A stretch of 12,416 bases of DNA from DAOMNN01 sp964404505 (GCA_964404505.1 CAYOKH010000051.1:1-12416), one strand, 5' to 3'; positions 1-5,841 are shown, counted from the stretch's first letter. The notes: a model not told the origin generated them from the sequence alone. Made by a program: numbers and translations.

Positions 1-1
1 C

Positions 2-136
2 CGGTCCGGGCTGGAAGCACGCACCTGCGAGTGCTACGAGGTGGTCAGGCAGGAGTACGATCGCCTGCTACCGAGACCTTTTTCTGCCGGCCAGCGGCAG
101 GTATCCGTCGAATTGCCTGACCAGATCATCGGATGA
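2..136 (+). CDS. C-terminal end of an unidentified protein (5' end outside window)
   Basis: An open frame enters from the left edge and stops at TGA 134-136, giving 44 residues. The piece is hydrophilic, with a Cys-x-Cys-Tyr pair near residues 9-12 and a conserved-looking stretch EYDRLLPRPF at 18-27. It reads like real coding sequence with GC-rich third positions, but I do not recognise the family. No later gene follows it on the same strand before the degraded region, so it is probably the last gene of a unit to the left. It could also be a fragment like its neighbours. Confidence 0.35.
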   Translation, partial: RSGLEARTCECYEVVRQEYDRLLPRPFSAGQRQVSVELPDQIIG

Positions 137-336
137 CCGGTGTGCGGCAACCCACGCAGCCGAGCTTCAGCAGTTGGCTTCATCGCGGCGGAGGCGTCGT
201 TGTCGCGATAGCCCTCCCGGTTGGCCTGCCGGCGTTGTCAAACAAAACCTGAAATGCGCGGATGGCCGAAGGGCGGATCAAGGAAACGAGCGGTGCCGTC
301 AACCGCCGACGTTTTCAAGCCGGCTCGAGCCCCGGT

Positions 337-438
337 TCAGGCCCCGGCGGGGGCCAGGCGCGTATACGCGTCGAGCCCGCCGGCCGAGCCGCCCACGCAG
401 ACGACAGGAAAATCTCTGGCGACACCCGGGTCCTTCAT
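337..438 (-). pseudogene. Truncated 5' end of a CheB-type protein-glutamate methylesterase
   Basis: On the minus strand an ATG at 438-436, preceded by GGAG about 9 nt upstream, opens a 33-residue frame ending in TGA (339-337). After a short leader it reads FPVVCVGGSAGGLDAYTRL. This matches the N-terminus of the CheB methylesterase domain, where a beta strand runs into the G-x-S-A-G-G nucleophile-serine motif. CheB domains are about 190 residues, so about 85% is missing. The sequence after the stop shows no continuation in any frame. The gene start and ribosome site are intact while the body is gone, which points to deletion or replacement of the downstream part. The motif is clear but the match is short. 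An isolated CheB domain, as in CheB/CheR fusions, is the likely parent rather than a receiver-linked CheB, because the motif starts within 10 residues of Met. Confidence 0.6.
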
Positions 439-549
439 TGCCAATCACTCCGTTCGGCATTGTCGATCCTTCCGGATCATTCGCGGCGCACCGCGACGCG
501 TTCATCCCGCGCACGGCCGGCATCGGCGTCCTGGTCCTCAGCTTTCGCA

Positions 550-578
550 TCGGTCGCCGCCCCGAATGCGGCGACCGA
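550..578. terminator. 11-bp perfect inverted repeat, possible terminator-type hairpin
   Basis: TCGGTCGCCGC (550-560) and GCGGCGACCGA (568-578) are perfect reverse complements separated by 7 nt (CCCGAAT). The hairpin lies 31 nt past the stop of the DsbA-like gene on the minus strand. There is no T-run on either side, so it is not a canonical intrinsic terminator. It could stabilise a 3' end, act with Rho, or be a chance GC-rich palindrome. Confidence 0.4.
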
Positions 579-609
579 ATGTCGCGTCGCTGCGTTTCAC
601 CGGAACGGA

Positions 610-1317
610 TCAACACCAGCTGACCCGTTCACCGGGGTCGGCGAGCAGTTCCTCGATATTTGCCTCGATGACTCGATAGCCGACATTGCCATAGAGCTTC
701 TGCCGCCCTTCGTCGAGCAGGAAGGTGGGGCTGCCCTCGACAAGATGTTTGTCCTTCGCATCGAAGTCCGCACAAAGTGCCGCGTGGGCGGCGCCGCTGT
801 CGATCTGCGTGCGGATGCCGGCAAGGGGCAGCGCCAGGTCCGCGGCGATTGCTTCCTGAACGGCACGATCGGCGATGTCCTGCAAGTCCCGGAAGAAGCC
901 GAGACGGCAACGCCACAGGGTCTCTTCGAACACGCTCTTGCCGCCAAACCGCTCCTGGGGCGCCACCGGGATCTCGCCGGACTTCTCCATCAGCTGGATG
1001 GCCTTGAGAAACAGGTGGCAGCTTGCCGACGTGGGCGGAACATTCCGTGTCCAGATCTCCGCATGAATCTCGATGTGATCGAAGCGCGCCGTCATCTCCT
1101 GCACATGCCGCGAATAGCCCGCCGCGCCGCCCCGGTCGGCCCAGCCGGCATCGACGCGCGCGGAAGTATCGCCGAACAGGCGGAGAAAGCGATATTCCAG
1201 GCGGATCCGGTCGCCGAACTGCCGCCGCAGTTCGTCCAGCCTGATCTGCGCCGCGTAGGCCCACACGCAGAGGACATCGGAAAAATAGGAAATCGCTGCA
1301 ACCGCCTGCTTGTCCAT
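610..1317 (-). CDS. DsbA/FrnE-like thioredoxin-fold family protein
   Basis: A 235-residue protein of the DsbA-like fold that also contains 2-hydroxychromene-2-carboxylate isomerases and FrnE. Visible are the N-terminal beta strand with the active-site loop (YFSDVLCVWAY, residues 11-21), an all-alpha insertion from about 50 to 185, and the cis-proline segment EGSPTFLLDEG (194-204, Pro197). A C-terminal helix reads YRVIEANIEELL (214-225). The loop has a single cysteine (Cys17) where classical DsbA has Cys-x-x-Cys, so a dithiol oxidase role is unlikely. A glutathione-dependent isomerase or transferase-like reaction is more plausible, but the substrate is unknown. No signal peptide is seen, so it is probably cytoplasmic. 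I chose ATG 1317 because AGGGG lies about 10 nt upstream and homology begins just after it. The frame is open further upstream to 1476, but that part overlaps IS-derived sequence. It is intact although flanked by remnants. Confidence 0.8.
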   Translation of the reverse strand: MDKQAVAAISYFSDVLCVWAYAAQIRLDELRRQFGDRIRLEYRFLRLFGDTSARVDAGWADRGGAAGYSRHVQEMTARFDHIEIHAEIWTRNVPPTSASCHLFLKAIQLMEKSGEIPVAPQERFGGKSVFEETLWRCRLGFFRDLQDIADRAVQEAIAADLALPLAGIRTQIDSGAAHAALCADFDAKDKHLVEGSPTFLLDEGRQKLYGNVGYRVIEANIEELLADPGERVSWC

Positions 1318-1441
1318 ATCCGCAATCCCCTGTTCGCCCTTGCTCGACATTGCCCGCGTATAGGCAGTATAAGCGGCCTTCTCGACGGTCGGCAGTCGCA
1401 TCTGATCGGTAACGGCGCCAACGATCGCCGGTCGCTCCACC

Positions 1442-1531
1442 TCGCGAGCGCTGCTGACTGTTCGGGGCGAAGACACCGTGGAAGCGCGTGACGTTGACCT
1501 GCGGCTCGGGCACCAGGGCCGCCAACGCCAC
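1442..1531 (-). mobile_element. Remnant of IS91-family (Y2) transposase, C-terminal part
   Basis: Reading the minus strand, a 30-residue stretch runs from VALAALVPEP to the core VNVTRFHGVFAPNS and ends near 1442. The block 'L-V-P-x-P-x-x-N-x-T-R-F-H-G-V-F-A-P-N' is a hallmark of the C-terminal half of IS91/IS801-type transposases, the rolling-circle HUH Y2 enzymes. The rest of the transposase (about 350-450 residues) is absent: upstream the frame meets the integrase scrap, and downstream it loses similarity. It is certainly non-functional. Neither IS terminus was located. Confidence 0.65.
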
Positions 1532-1742
1532 TGATGCCATGCGATAGCAACTGCGCGCGGGTATCTTTGGAGACGCGGAGTCCCGCAAGCATGGTTTCCG
1601 CCGTGCGGCGGACATCACGCACCGTGAATGGCACACCTCCCATGTGGGCACTGATGTCCGCCACACGGTTGCACACTGTTTCCAGTGTCATGGGCACTCG
1701 ACCATGCGTTGAGAACAACCATCGGCTGACCAATTCAGGCAT
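1524..1742 (-). pseudogene. Remnant of a tyrosine recombinase (phage-type integrase), C-terminal catalytic part
   Basis: On the minus strand 73 residues read like the C-terminal catalytic half of a tyrosine recombinase. SRWLF near residues 6-10 corresponds to the strand before the catalytic core. FTVRDVRRTAETML (39-52) is the box carrying the catalytic Arg, and VSKDTRAQLLSHG (57-69) contains the conserved His68. The protein should continue with an R-H-Y-D nucleophile segment, but after SGV (position 1524) the frame departs and IS91 transposase sequence begins in another frame. The catalytic Tyr is therefore missing. Upstream of 1742 the frame stays open for some codons without clear similarity. 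The remnant is non-functional. Confidence 0.65.
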
Positions 1743-1830
1743 TCCGTTATTTTCTGAACCGCCAGCTGGCGCGTTATGTGATGGCGATGTACCCCGTCGG
1801 CCGTGGCGCCGTCAATCCAGGACCGGGCAA

Positions 1831-2001
1831 CGGTTGCGTATTCTGCTCATGCGCCACGGTGTCCCGGCCACCGATCCAGCAGCAGGGCAAGGACCGCACT
1901 TGCTGCAACTGAAGTGTGCAAGCAACCTCTACACAAGCGACCTCTGCCGGTCGACAAGTCACGGGAAGCGACTCATAATCGGCGCCGTCATTGGGGAGTA
2001 G
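1831..2001 (+). pseudogene. Internally shortened histidine-phosphatase-like remnant
   Basis: A single plus-strand frame contains RLRILLMRHGVPATD (codons from 1831) and, 28 residues after the RHG, NLYTSDLCRSTSHGKRL, then stops at TAG 1999-2001. The first is the beta1/RHG phosphohistidine motif and the second resembles the 'Y-S/T-S-D-L-x-R-s' motif of SixA/phosphoglycerate-mutase-type histidine phosphatases. In intact members about 40-55 residues separate these blocks and about 100 more follow. Here the spacer is short and the remainder is absent. No convincing start or Shine-Dalgarno is seen. The end overlaps the riboswitch promoter and aptamer, so this is most likely a relic. The two motifs in one frame are suggestive rather than proof. 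Confidence 0.4.
1951..1979 (+). promoter_or_regulatory. Sigma70-type promoter for the riboswitch and Mn-exporter gene
   Basis: TCGACA (1951-1956, one mismatch to TTGACA) and CATAAT (1974-1979, one mismatch to TATAAT) are separated by exactly 17 nt. The predicted start is near 1985-1987, which coincides with the first base of the aptamer P1 helix. That fit between promoter and RNA start strengthens both calls. Confidence 0.65.
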
Positions 2002-2091
2002 CCGTCCTTCCTCCGGAAGGAGCTTGCGTCAACATACTTGCCGGATCCGGCATGGTGCAAGCGGTTCCCGAGCCTGGCAAGACCTTTGACC
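1987..2091 (+). ncRNA. yybP-ykoY (manganese) riboswitch aptamer
   Basis: The leader carries the conserved landmarks of the yybP-ykoY class in order: GGGGAGTAG (1993-2001), GTCAACATACT (2028-2038) and GCCTGGCAAGACCTTTGACC (2072-2091). P1 can form from GTCA/GG (1987-1990, 1993-1994) with CC/TGAC (2083-2084, 2087-2090) around two U-U mismatches. One arm folds as CCTTCC/GGAAGG (2006-2011 with 2015-2020). Another folds around the palindrome TGCCGGATCCGGCA (2039-2052). This class binds Mn2+ and usually switches on Mn export genes such as mntP, alx and UPF0016 family members, which is exactly the gene that follows. The identification rests on motif recognition; a covariance-model score was not computed. 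Confidence 0.9.
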
Positions 2092-2130
2092 ACTTGACCT
2101 CCCGAAGGGCCGGAGAGGTTTTGTGGTCAA
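2086..2130 (+). promoter_or_regulatory. Expression platform: RBS/start-codon sequestering hairpin
   Basis: TTGACCAC (2086-2093) is perfectly complementary to GTGGTCAA (2123-2130), which contains the GTG start. Inside it ACCTC (2097-2101) pairs with GAGGT (2115-2119), and CCG (2102-2104) with CGG (2111-2113) across one bulged A. The Shine-Dalgarno GGAGAGG (2112-2118) and the start codon are therefore both buried. The outer strand shares 2086-2090 with the 3' side of aptamer P1, so the two folds exclude each other. The expected behaviour is translational ON: Mn2+ stabilises P1, opens this hairpin and exposes the ribosome site. Confidence 0.8.
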
Positions 2131-2734
2131 TCGTTTCTTCCGGCCTGCGGAATCCCCAGTGGATGCTTTCCTCATCGCTACGGGCATCGTTGCCCTTGCG
2201 GAGATCGGCGACAAGACGCAGCTTCTCGCCTTTCTCCTTGCTGCCAAGTTCCGTAAGCCGCTTCCGATCATCATCGGCATCTTGATTGCCACAATCGCAA
2301 ATCACGCCTTTGCCGGCGCGCTGGGAACCGGGCTCACGTCATTGTTGGCGCCGGACACGATGCGCTGGATCCTGGGACTGTCGTTCATCGGCATGGCCGT
2401 GTGGACGCTCACTCCGGACAGGCTTGAGGAAAATGACGCCAGTCTGGCTCGATATGGCGTCTTCGGCACAACGCTCGTCGCCTTTTTCCTCGCCGAGATG
2501 GGGGACAAGACCCAGTTCGCGACGGTCGCGCTCGCGGCACAATACCAAGCCTTCTTCGCGGTGGTGGCTGGAACGACATTCGGGATGATGATCGCCAATG
2601 TTCCTGCCGTGCTGTTGGGTGACCGAATTGCACACCGGATGCCGGTGCGTCTTGTGCATGTGCTTGCCGCGATTATCTTCGCCGTGCTCGGCATTGCGAC
2701 ATTGGCCGGGGCTGGCAGGCAACTGGGATTTTGA
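2123..2734 (+). CDS. UPF0016/GDT1 (TMEM165) family transporter, probable Mn2+ exporter
   Basis: A 203-residue inner-membrane protein with the two family signature motifs, EIGDKT at 27-32 and EMGDKT at 125-130. Each lies in the first helix of a three-helix repeat, giving about six membrane segments in an inverted-repeat arrangement. Two halves of about 80 residues flank a polar linker (98-110). Known members (Vibrio MneA, Synechocystis Mnx, yeast Gdt1) move Mn2+ or Ca2+ out of the cytoplasm. The riboswitch directly upstream supports Mn2+ here. Start: GTG 2123 has GGAGAGG 4 nt upstream and is the codon captured by the leader hairpin. GTG 2159 (Val13, reading VDAFLIATG) is where most family members begin, but its ribosome site is weak. 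The gene is monocistronic, followed by a convergent LysR gene. Confidence 0.93.
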   Translation: MVNRFFRPAESPVDAFLIATGIVALAEIGDKTQLLAFLLAAKFRKPLPIIIGILIATIANHAFAGALGTGLTSLLAPDTMRWILGLSFIGMAVWTLTPDRLEENDASLARYGVFGTTLVAFFLAEMGDKTQFATVALAAQYQAFFAVVAGTTFGMMIANVPAVLLGDRIAHRMPVRLVHVLAAIIFAVLGIATLAGAGRQLGF

Positions 2735-2742
2735 CTGTGCCA

Positions 2743-2788
2743 GGTCCGCAGGCCGCTACGGATTTGGGTCGGGTTGCGCCTCCGGACC
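2743..2788. repeat. Inverted repeat between convergent genes, possible bidirectional terminator
   Basis: GGTCCGCAGGC (2743-2753) pairs with GCCTCCGGACC (2778-2788) with a single C-C mismatch, across a 24-nt loop. It lies just past the stop of the Mn-exporter gene and before the end of the convergent LysR gene. That is where a terminator is expected for both, but no T-run follows on either strand. Confidence 0.35.
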
Positions 2789-2848
2789 GCAAGTCGTCGT
2801 GTGCGGCAATTCGATGATCAGGCTGGACGAACATGATCGCAAGGTAGC

Positions 2849-3751
2849 TCACTCCCGCAGCAACTCCCGAATCACTCCTCTCAGCCACCGGTTCCCCAGG
2901 TCATGATGGTAGCGCTCGTGCCAGTGCTGCTTCACCGCATAAGCGGGCAATGGGAACGGCACGGCGTAGGAGGTGAAACGCCCGCGCCCTGCCAGCATCT
3001 CGCCCAGCCGCGTGGGGATCATGACGAGCAGGTCGGTGTGTTCGATGACGAAGGCTACGCCGAGAAAGCTCGGAACGCGTACCGCCACCCTGCGGGTGAT
3101 GTTCTGTCGTGCCAGCTCGCGGTCAACGAACAGGTGGCCGGTGCCCGAGGTCGTCACCACCGCATGTTCCTCTGCTTCGAACTGCGCCAGACTCAGCCCA
3201 CCCTGCACACGAGGATGGTTCATGCTCGCCAAGCAAACATAATGCTGCCTGAACAGGGTCTGCTGATAGAAACCCGCATCGAGCTGCGGCATGAAGCCCA
3301 GCGCGAGATCCACCTCGCCAGCCTCGAGCATATGGGCGGTTTCGGCCGACAAATTGGCGACGTCGATATGCACGCCGGGCGCCACCTTGCGCAGACGTGC
3401 CCACAATCCGGGTAGCAGCACGAGCTGGGAGATGTCGGTCATCGCGATGCGGAAGGTGCGCTCCACGGTGGCCGGATCGAAGGCAGTGCGGTAACCCAGC
3501 GCCTCCTGCAGGGCATCAATCGCAAGCCGGATCGGCTGCACCAGTTCCTCACCGAGCGGCGTCGGATCCATCCCGGAAGATGTGCGCACGAACAGCGGAT
3601 CATCGTAGTGCCGGCGCAATTTGCCCAGTGCGATGCTTACGGCCGGCTGGCCGAGGTCCAGCTGATCGGCGGCGCGGCTCACGCTGCGCGTCTTGTAGAT
3701 CTCGTCGAAGACCTGCAGCAGGCGGATGTCAGGGGTCTGTCCGGAAGCCAT
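2849..3751 (-). CDS. LysR-family transcriptional regulator, probable regulator of the gentisate genes
   Basis: A 300-residue protein of standard LysR length. The winged helix-turn-helix occupies about residues 8-65, with the recognition part SVSRAADQLDLGQPAVSIALGKLR spanning 23-46. The periplasmic-binding-protein-like effector domain runs from about 95 to 295. Residues VSRAADQL, PAVS and PLFVR fit the NodD/LinR/NahR branch, whose members often respond to aromatic acids. It is transcribed divergently from gentisate 1,2-dioxygenase with 154 bp between, the classic arrangement for a LysR activator and its target. A 15-bp palindrome sits 7 bp upstream of its own ATG, consistent with autoregulation. 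No good Shine-Dalgarno precedes ATG 3751. There is no better in-frame start that keeps the helix-turn-helix, so the mRNA may be short-leadered. The inducer (gentisate, salicylate or 3-hydroxybenzoate) cannot be read from the sequence. Confidence 0.92.
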   Translation of the reverse strand: MASGQTPDIRLLQVFDEIYKTRSVSRAADQLDLGQPAVSIALGKLRRHYDDPLFVRTSSGMDPTPLGEELVQPIRLAIDALQEALGYRTAFDPATVERTFRIAMTDISQLVLLPGLWARLRKVAPGVHIDVANLSAETAHMLEAGEVDLALGFMPQLDAGFYQQTLFRQHYVCLASMNHPRVQGGLSLAQFEAEEHAVVTTSGTGHLFVDRELARQNITRRVAVRVPSFLGVAFVIEHTDLLVMIPTRLGEMLAGRGRFTSYAVPFPLPAYAVKQHWHERYHHDLGNRWLRGVIRELLRE

Positions 3752-3758
3752 GAACTAT

Positions 3759-3773
3759 ATTCGATTATCGAAT
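3759..3773. promoter_or_regulatory. LysR-type operator palindrome
   Basis: ATTCGATTATCGAAT is a perfect 15-bp palindrome containing the T-N11-A core of LysR boxes (T3760 and A3772). It begins 7 bp upstream of the LysR start. A second half-site, ATTCGA, lies at 3781-3786, 7 bp past the palindrome on the gentisate-dioxygenase side. Such a recognition site plus a weaker activation half-site is the usual LysR layout. Confidence 0.6.
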
Positions 3774-3832
3774 CGCGGTTATTCGACTCATTGCATGGAT
3801 TGAGTTCTGCTTGATTGCTAATGTTCGCGCCA

Positions 3833-3846
3833 CAGAAAAATTTCTG
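3833..3846. promoter_or_regulatory. Second AT-rich palindrome upstream of gentisate dioxygenase
   Basis: CAGAAAAATTTCTG has two perfect 6-bp arms (CAGAAA and TTTCTG) around AA and lies 60 bp before the dioxygenase ATG. It could be an additional operator or a small hairpin in the leader. I saw no clear -35/-10 pair around it, so the true promoter position is open. Confidence 0.3.
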
Positions 3847-3905
3847 ATCCGAGGCAGGACGAAACTGATTGCACGGATCACCCACCCGCAGGAGACACGG
3901 ACACC

Positions 3906-4946
3906 ATGCGCCAGCTCGGAACCCTCGACGATCTGCCCCTCGAATACCGTGAGGCCCTCACCGCCCAGAACCTCGTGCCACTGTGGCCCAGCCTGCGTGC
4001 AGTGTTGCCGCCGGGCAAGCCCGGCCCGCGCACGAGGCCGACGTGCTGGTCCTACGCTGCATTGCGCCCGCTGCTGTTGCAGGCCGGTGCGCTCACCCCG
4101 ATCGAAAAAGCCGAGCGTCGCGTGCTGGTGCTGGCCAACCCTGGCCACGGTCTGGAAAAGATGCAGGCCAGCGCCTCGATCTACCTCGGCATGCAGTTGC
4201 TGCTGCCGGGCGAATGGGCTCCGGCGCACAAGCACACCCCCAACGCGGTGCGCATGATCGTCGAAGGTGAAGGCGCCTACACCACGGTGGACGGCGAAAA
4301 ATGCCCGATGAGCCGCGGCGACCTGATCCTGACGCCGACCGGCCTGTGGCATGAACACGGGCACGACGGAACCGAGCCGGTGGTGTGGCTCGACGTCCTC
4401 GATCTGCCGCTGATCTATTACACCGAAACCTCCTACGCAACCGAAGGCGAGGTGCAGCACGTCAGCGCGACGCGGGTCGAGCGCAACTACGCTCGCGGCG
4501 GCGTCGTGCCGTCCCCGCTTTTCACCCGCGGCAGCGGGCGTCGCTATCCGATGCTGCGCTACCCTTGGGCCGACGTGCGCGCCACGCTGCTGAGCCTGGC
4601 TGAGAATCAACCGCAGATCGAAGCGGTGCAGGTGGCCTACATCAACCCGGAAACCGGCGCGGATTGCCAGAACATCCTCGGATTCTCGGCACTGATGCTG
4701 CGTCCGGGTGAAACGCTGCGTCTGCCCGCGCGCTCGCCGGCGATGGTGTTTCACCTCATCGAAGGCGGTGCAGACATCAGCATCGACGGCAACGACTTCA
4801 GCCTTGCTGCCGCCGACACTTGCTGTGCCCCCGGCTATGCACCGGTCACGCTCAAGAACGGCTCCGCAAGCGAGCCAAGCTTCGTCTTCATCGCCGACGA
4901 AAGCCCGCTGCACAAGAAGCTCGGTGTCTACGAAGTCCGTGCCTGA
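3906..4946 (+). CDS. gtdA: Gentisate 1,2-dioxygenase
   Basis: A 346-residue bicupin, the usual length for the family. It opens the ring of gentisate (2,5-dihydroxybenzoate) with O2 and Fe2+ to give 3-maleylpyruvate in the cytoplasm. The N-terminal cupin (about 85-165) carries the iron ligands. PAHKHTPNAVRMIVEGEGAY begins at residue 106 and supplies His108 and His110, and LWHEHGHDG (147-155) supplies His149 or His151. WSY (48-50) and WLDVLDLPL (161-169) are family landmarks. The second cupin (about 265-335) lacks the metal histidines, as expected. AGGAGA lies 10 nt upstream of ATG 3906. It is first in a cluster with a fumarylpyruvate-hydrolase-like gene 45 nt downstream, and is driven from the region shared with the LysR gene. 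A 1-hydroxy-2-naphthoate or salicylate dioxygenase of the same superfamily is less likely given the hydrolase partner. Confidence 0.93.
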   Translation: MRQLGTLDDLPLEYREALTAQNLVPLWPSLRAVLPPGKPGPRTRPTCWSYAALRPLLLQAGALTPIEKAERRVLVLANPGHGLEKMQASASIYLGMQLLLPGEWAPAHKHTPNAVRMIVEGEGAYTTVDGEKCPMSRGDLILTPTGLWHEHGHDGTEPVVWLDVLDLPLIYYTETSYATEGEVQHVSATRVERNYARGGVVPSPLFTRGSGRRYPMLRYPWADVRATLLSLAENQPQIEAVQVAYINPETGADCQNILGFSALMLRPGETLRLPARSPAMVFHLIEGGADISIDGNDFSLAAADTCCAPGYAPVTLKNGSASEPSFVFIADESPLHKKLGVYEVRA

Positions 4947-4991
4947 GCCCGACCGAAATCGCACCTCCATCGCCATCCAGAGAGAAACGAC

Positions 4992-5702
4992 ATGAGCCAG
5001 ACCAACTTCCTGTGGAATCCCGCCCCGGTTTTCTCGCTGCCGGTGCGCGGCAGCGACCTCAGACTGCCGGTGAAGCGCATCTTCTGCGTCGGCCGCAACT
5101 ATCAAGCCCACGCGGTCGAGATGGACCGTCCGGTCGACAAGGCCACGATGCGCCCCTTCTACTTCCTGAAGGACGCATCCACCCTTGTCGAGTCCGGGGC
5201 CACCGTGCCCTACCCGACCGGCACGTCCAACTACCACTATGAGATGGAACTGGTAGTTGCGATCGGCAAGGTCGGCTTCCGCGTCGCCGAAGCCGATGCG
5301 CATGAACTGATCTACGGCTATGCCGCCGGTCTCGACATGACCCGCCGCGACCTGCAGCTGGTTGCCCGGGAGCAAGGCCGTCCGTGGGACCTGGGCAAGA
5401 ATTTCGAGAGCTCCGCGGTGTGCACCGAAGTCGTCCCGGCGGGCGGACTGGGCGTGCTCGAAAAGGGCGCGATCAACCTGCAGGTCAATGGCGAGACCAG
5501 GCAGTCCTCCGACCTGTCGATGCTGATCTGGAACATTCGCGAAATCATCGCCGACCTGTCGAGGTTCTATCACCTCGAGCCGGGGGACCTCATCTACACC
5601 GGCACCCCCGAAGGCGTCGGCGCGGTGAAGCCGGGCGACAGGATCACCGGCCATGTGGACGGTGTCGGCGATGTCGCACTGGACATCGGCGAGCCCGAAT
5701 AG
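4992..5702 (+). CDS. FAH-family hydrolase, probable fumarylpyruvate hydrolase (NagK-like)
   Basis: A 236-residue member of the fumarylacetoacetate hydrolase fold. It probably splits 3-fumarylpyruvate into fumarate and pyruvate, the last step of the gentisate pathway. Visible are VGRNYQAHAVEM (33-44), the metal ligands Glu84 and Glu86 in HYEMELVVAIGK, and Asp115 in YAAGLDMTRRDLQ. The C-terminal substrate-loop signature IYTGTPEGVGAVKPGD spans 201-216. The short single-domain form matches the bacterial NagK type rather than the 420-residue tyrosine-pathway FAH. The DMTRRDLQ segment and the following WDLGKNFESSAV are typical of that subgroup. The start at ATG 4992 has AGAGA about 10 nt upstream. 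It follows the dioxygenase by 45 nt, presumably on one transcript. Confidence 0.9.
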   Translation: MSQTNFLWNPAPVFSLPVRGSDLRLPVKRIFCVGRNYQAHAVEMDRPVDKATMRPFYFLKDASTLVESGATVPYPTGTSNYHYEMELVVAIGKVGFRVAEADAHELIYGYAAGLDMTRRDLQLVAREQGRPWDLGKNFESSAVCTEVVPAGGLGVLEKGAINLQVNGETRQSSDLSMLIWNIREIIADLSRFYHLEPGDLIYTGTPEGVGAVKPGDRITGHVDGVGDVALDIGEPE

Positions 5703-5841
5703 GGCTTGCCTGACCGGCCGTCGGAAACGACCGTCCGATCCGTAAATCGTAATGCGCGCCCCGTCTGGCAGCTACGGCCGAGTCACTCGCATCGGCGTGT
5801 GCCCGCGCATTCGGTAACCACCTCAGATGGAGGAGACAGAC

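Larger units (their letters stand above)
137..609. other. Non-coding / degraded spacer
   Basis: Between the left-edge reading frame and the DsbA-like gene I find no intact gene. The stretch holds the CheB-like 5' fragment (337-438, minus) and an 11-bp inverted repeat (550-578), both listed separately. The overlapping open frames here on both strands are arginine- and proline-rich, typical of GC-rich noise. I found no recognisable remnant in 137-336 or in 439-549. Confidence 0.6.

Noticed and set aside
262..1491. 409-codon plus-strand open frame across the left region
   Set aside because: It runs antisense through the DsbA-like gene and the IS91/CheB remnants. No family similarity and no ribosome site.
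3765..5654. 629-codon open frame on the minus strand
   Set aside because: It is antisense to gentisate dioxygenase and the hydrolase, which have clear family motifs. Its His/Arg/Val/Asp-rich composition is typical of an antisense shadow in GC-rich DNA.
5703..5760. Terminator after the fumarylpyruvate hydrolase gene (GTCG-GAAA-CGAC)
   Set aside because: Only a 4-bp stem with a GNRA loop and no T-run; too weak to call, and the next ORF appears to be on the same transcript.
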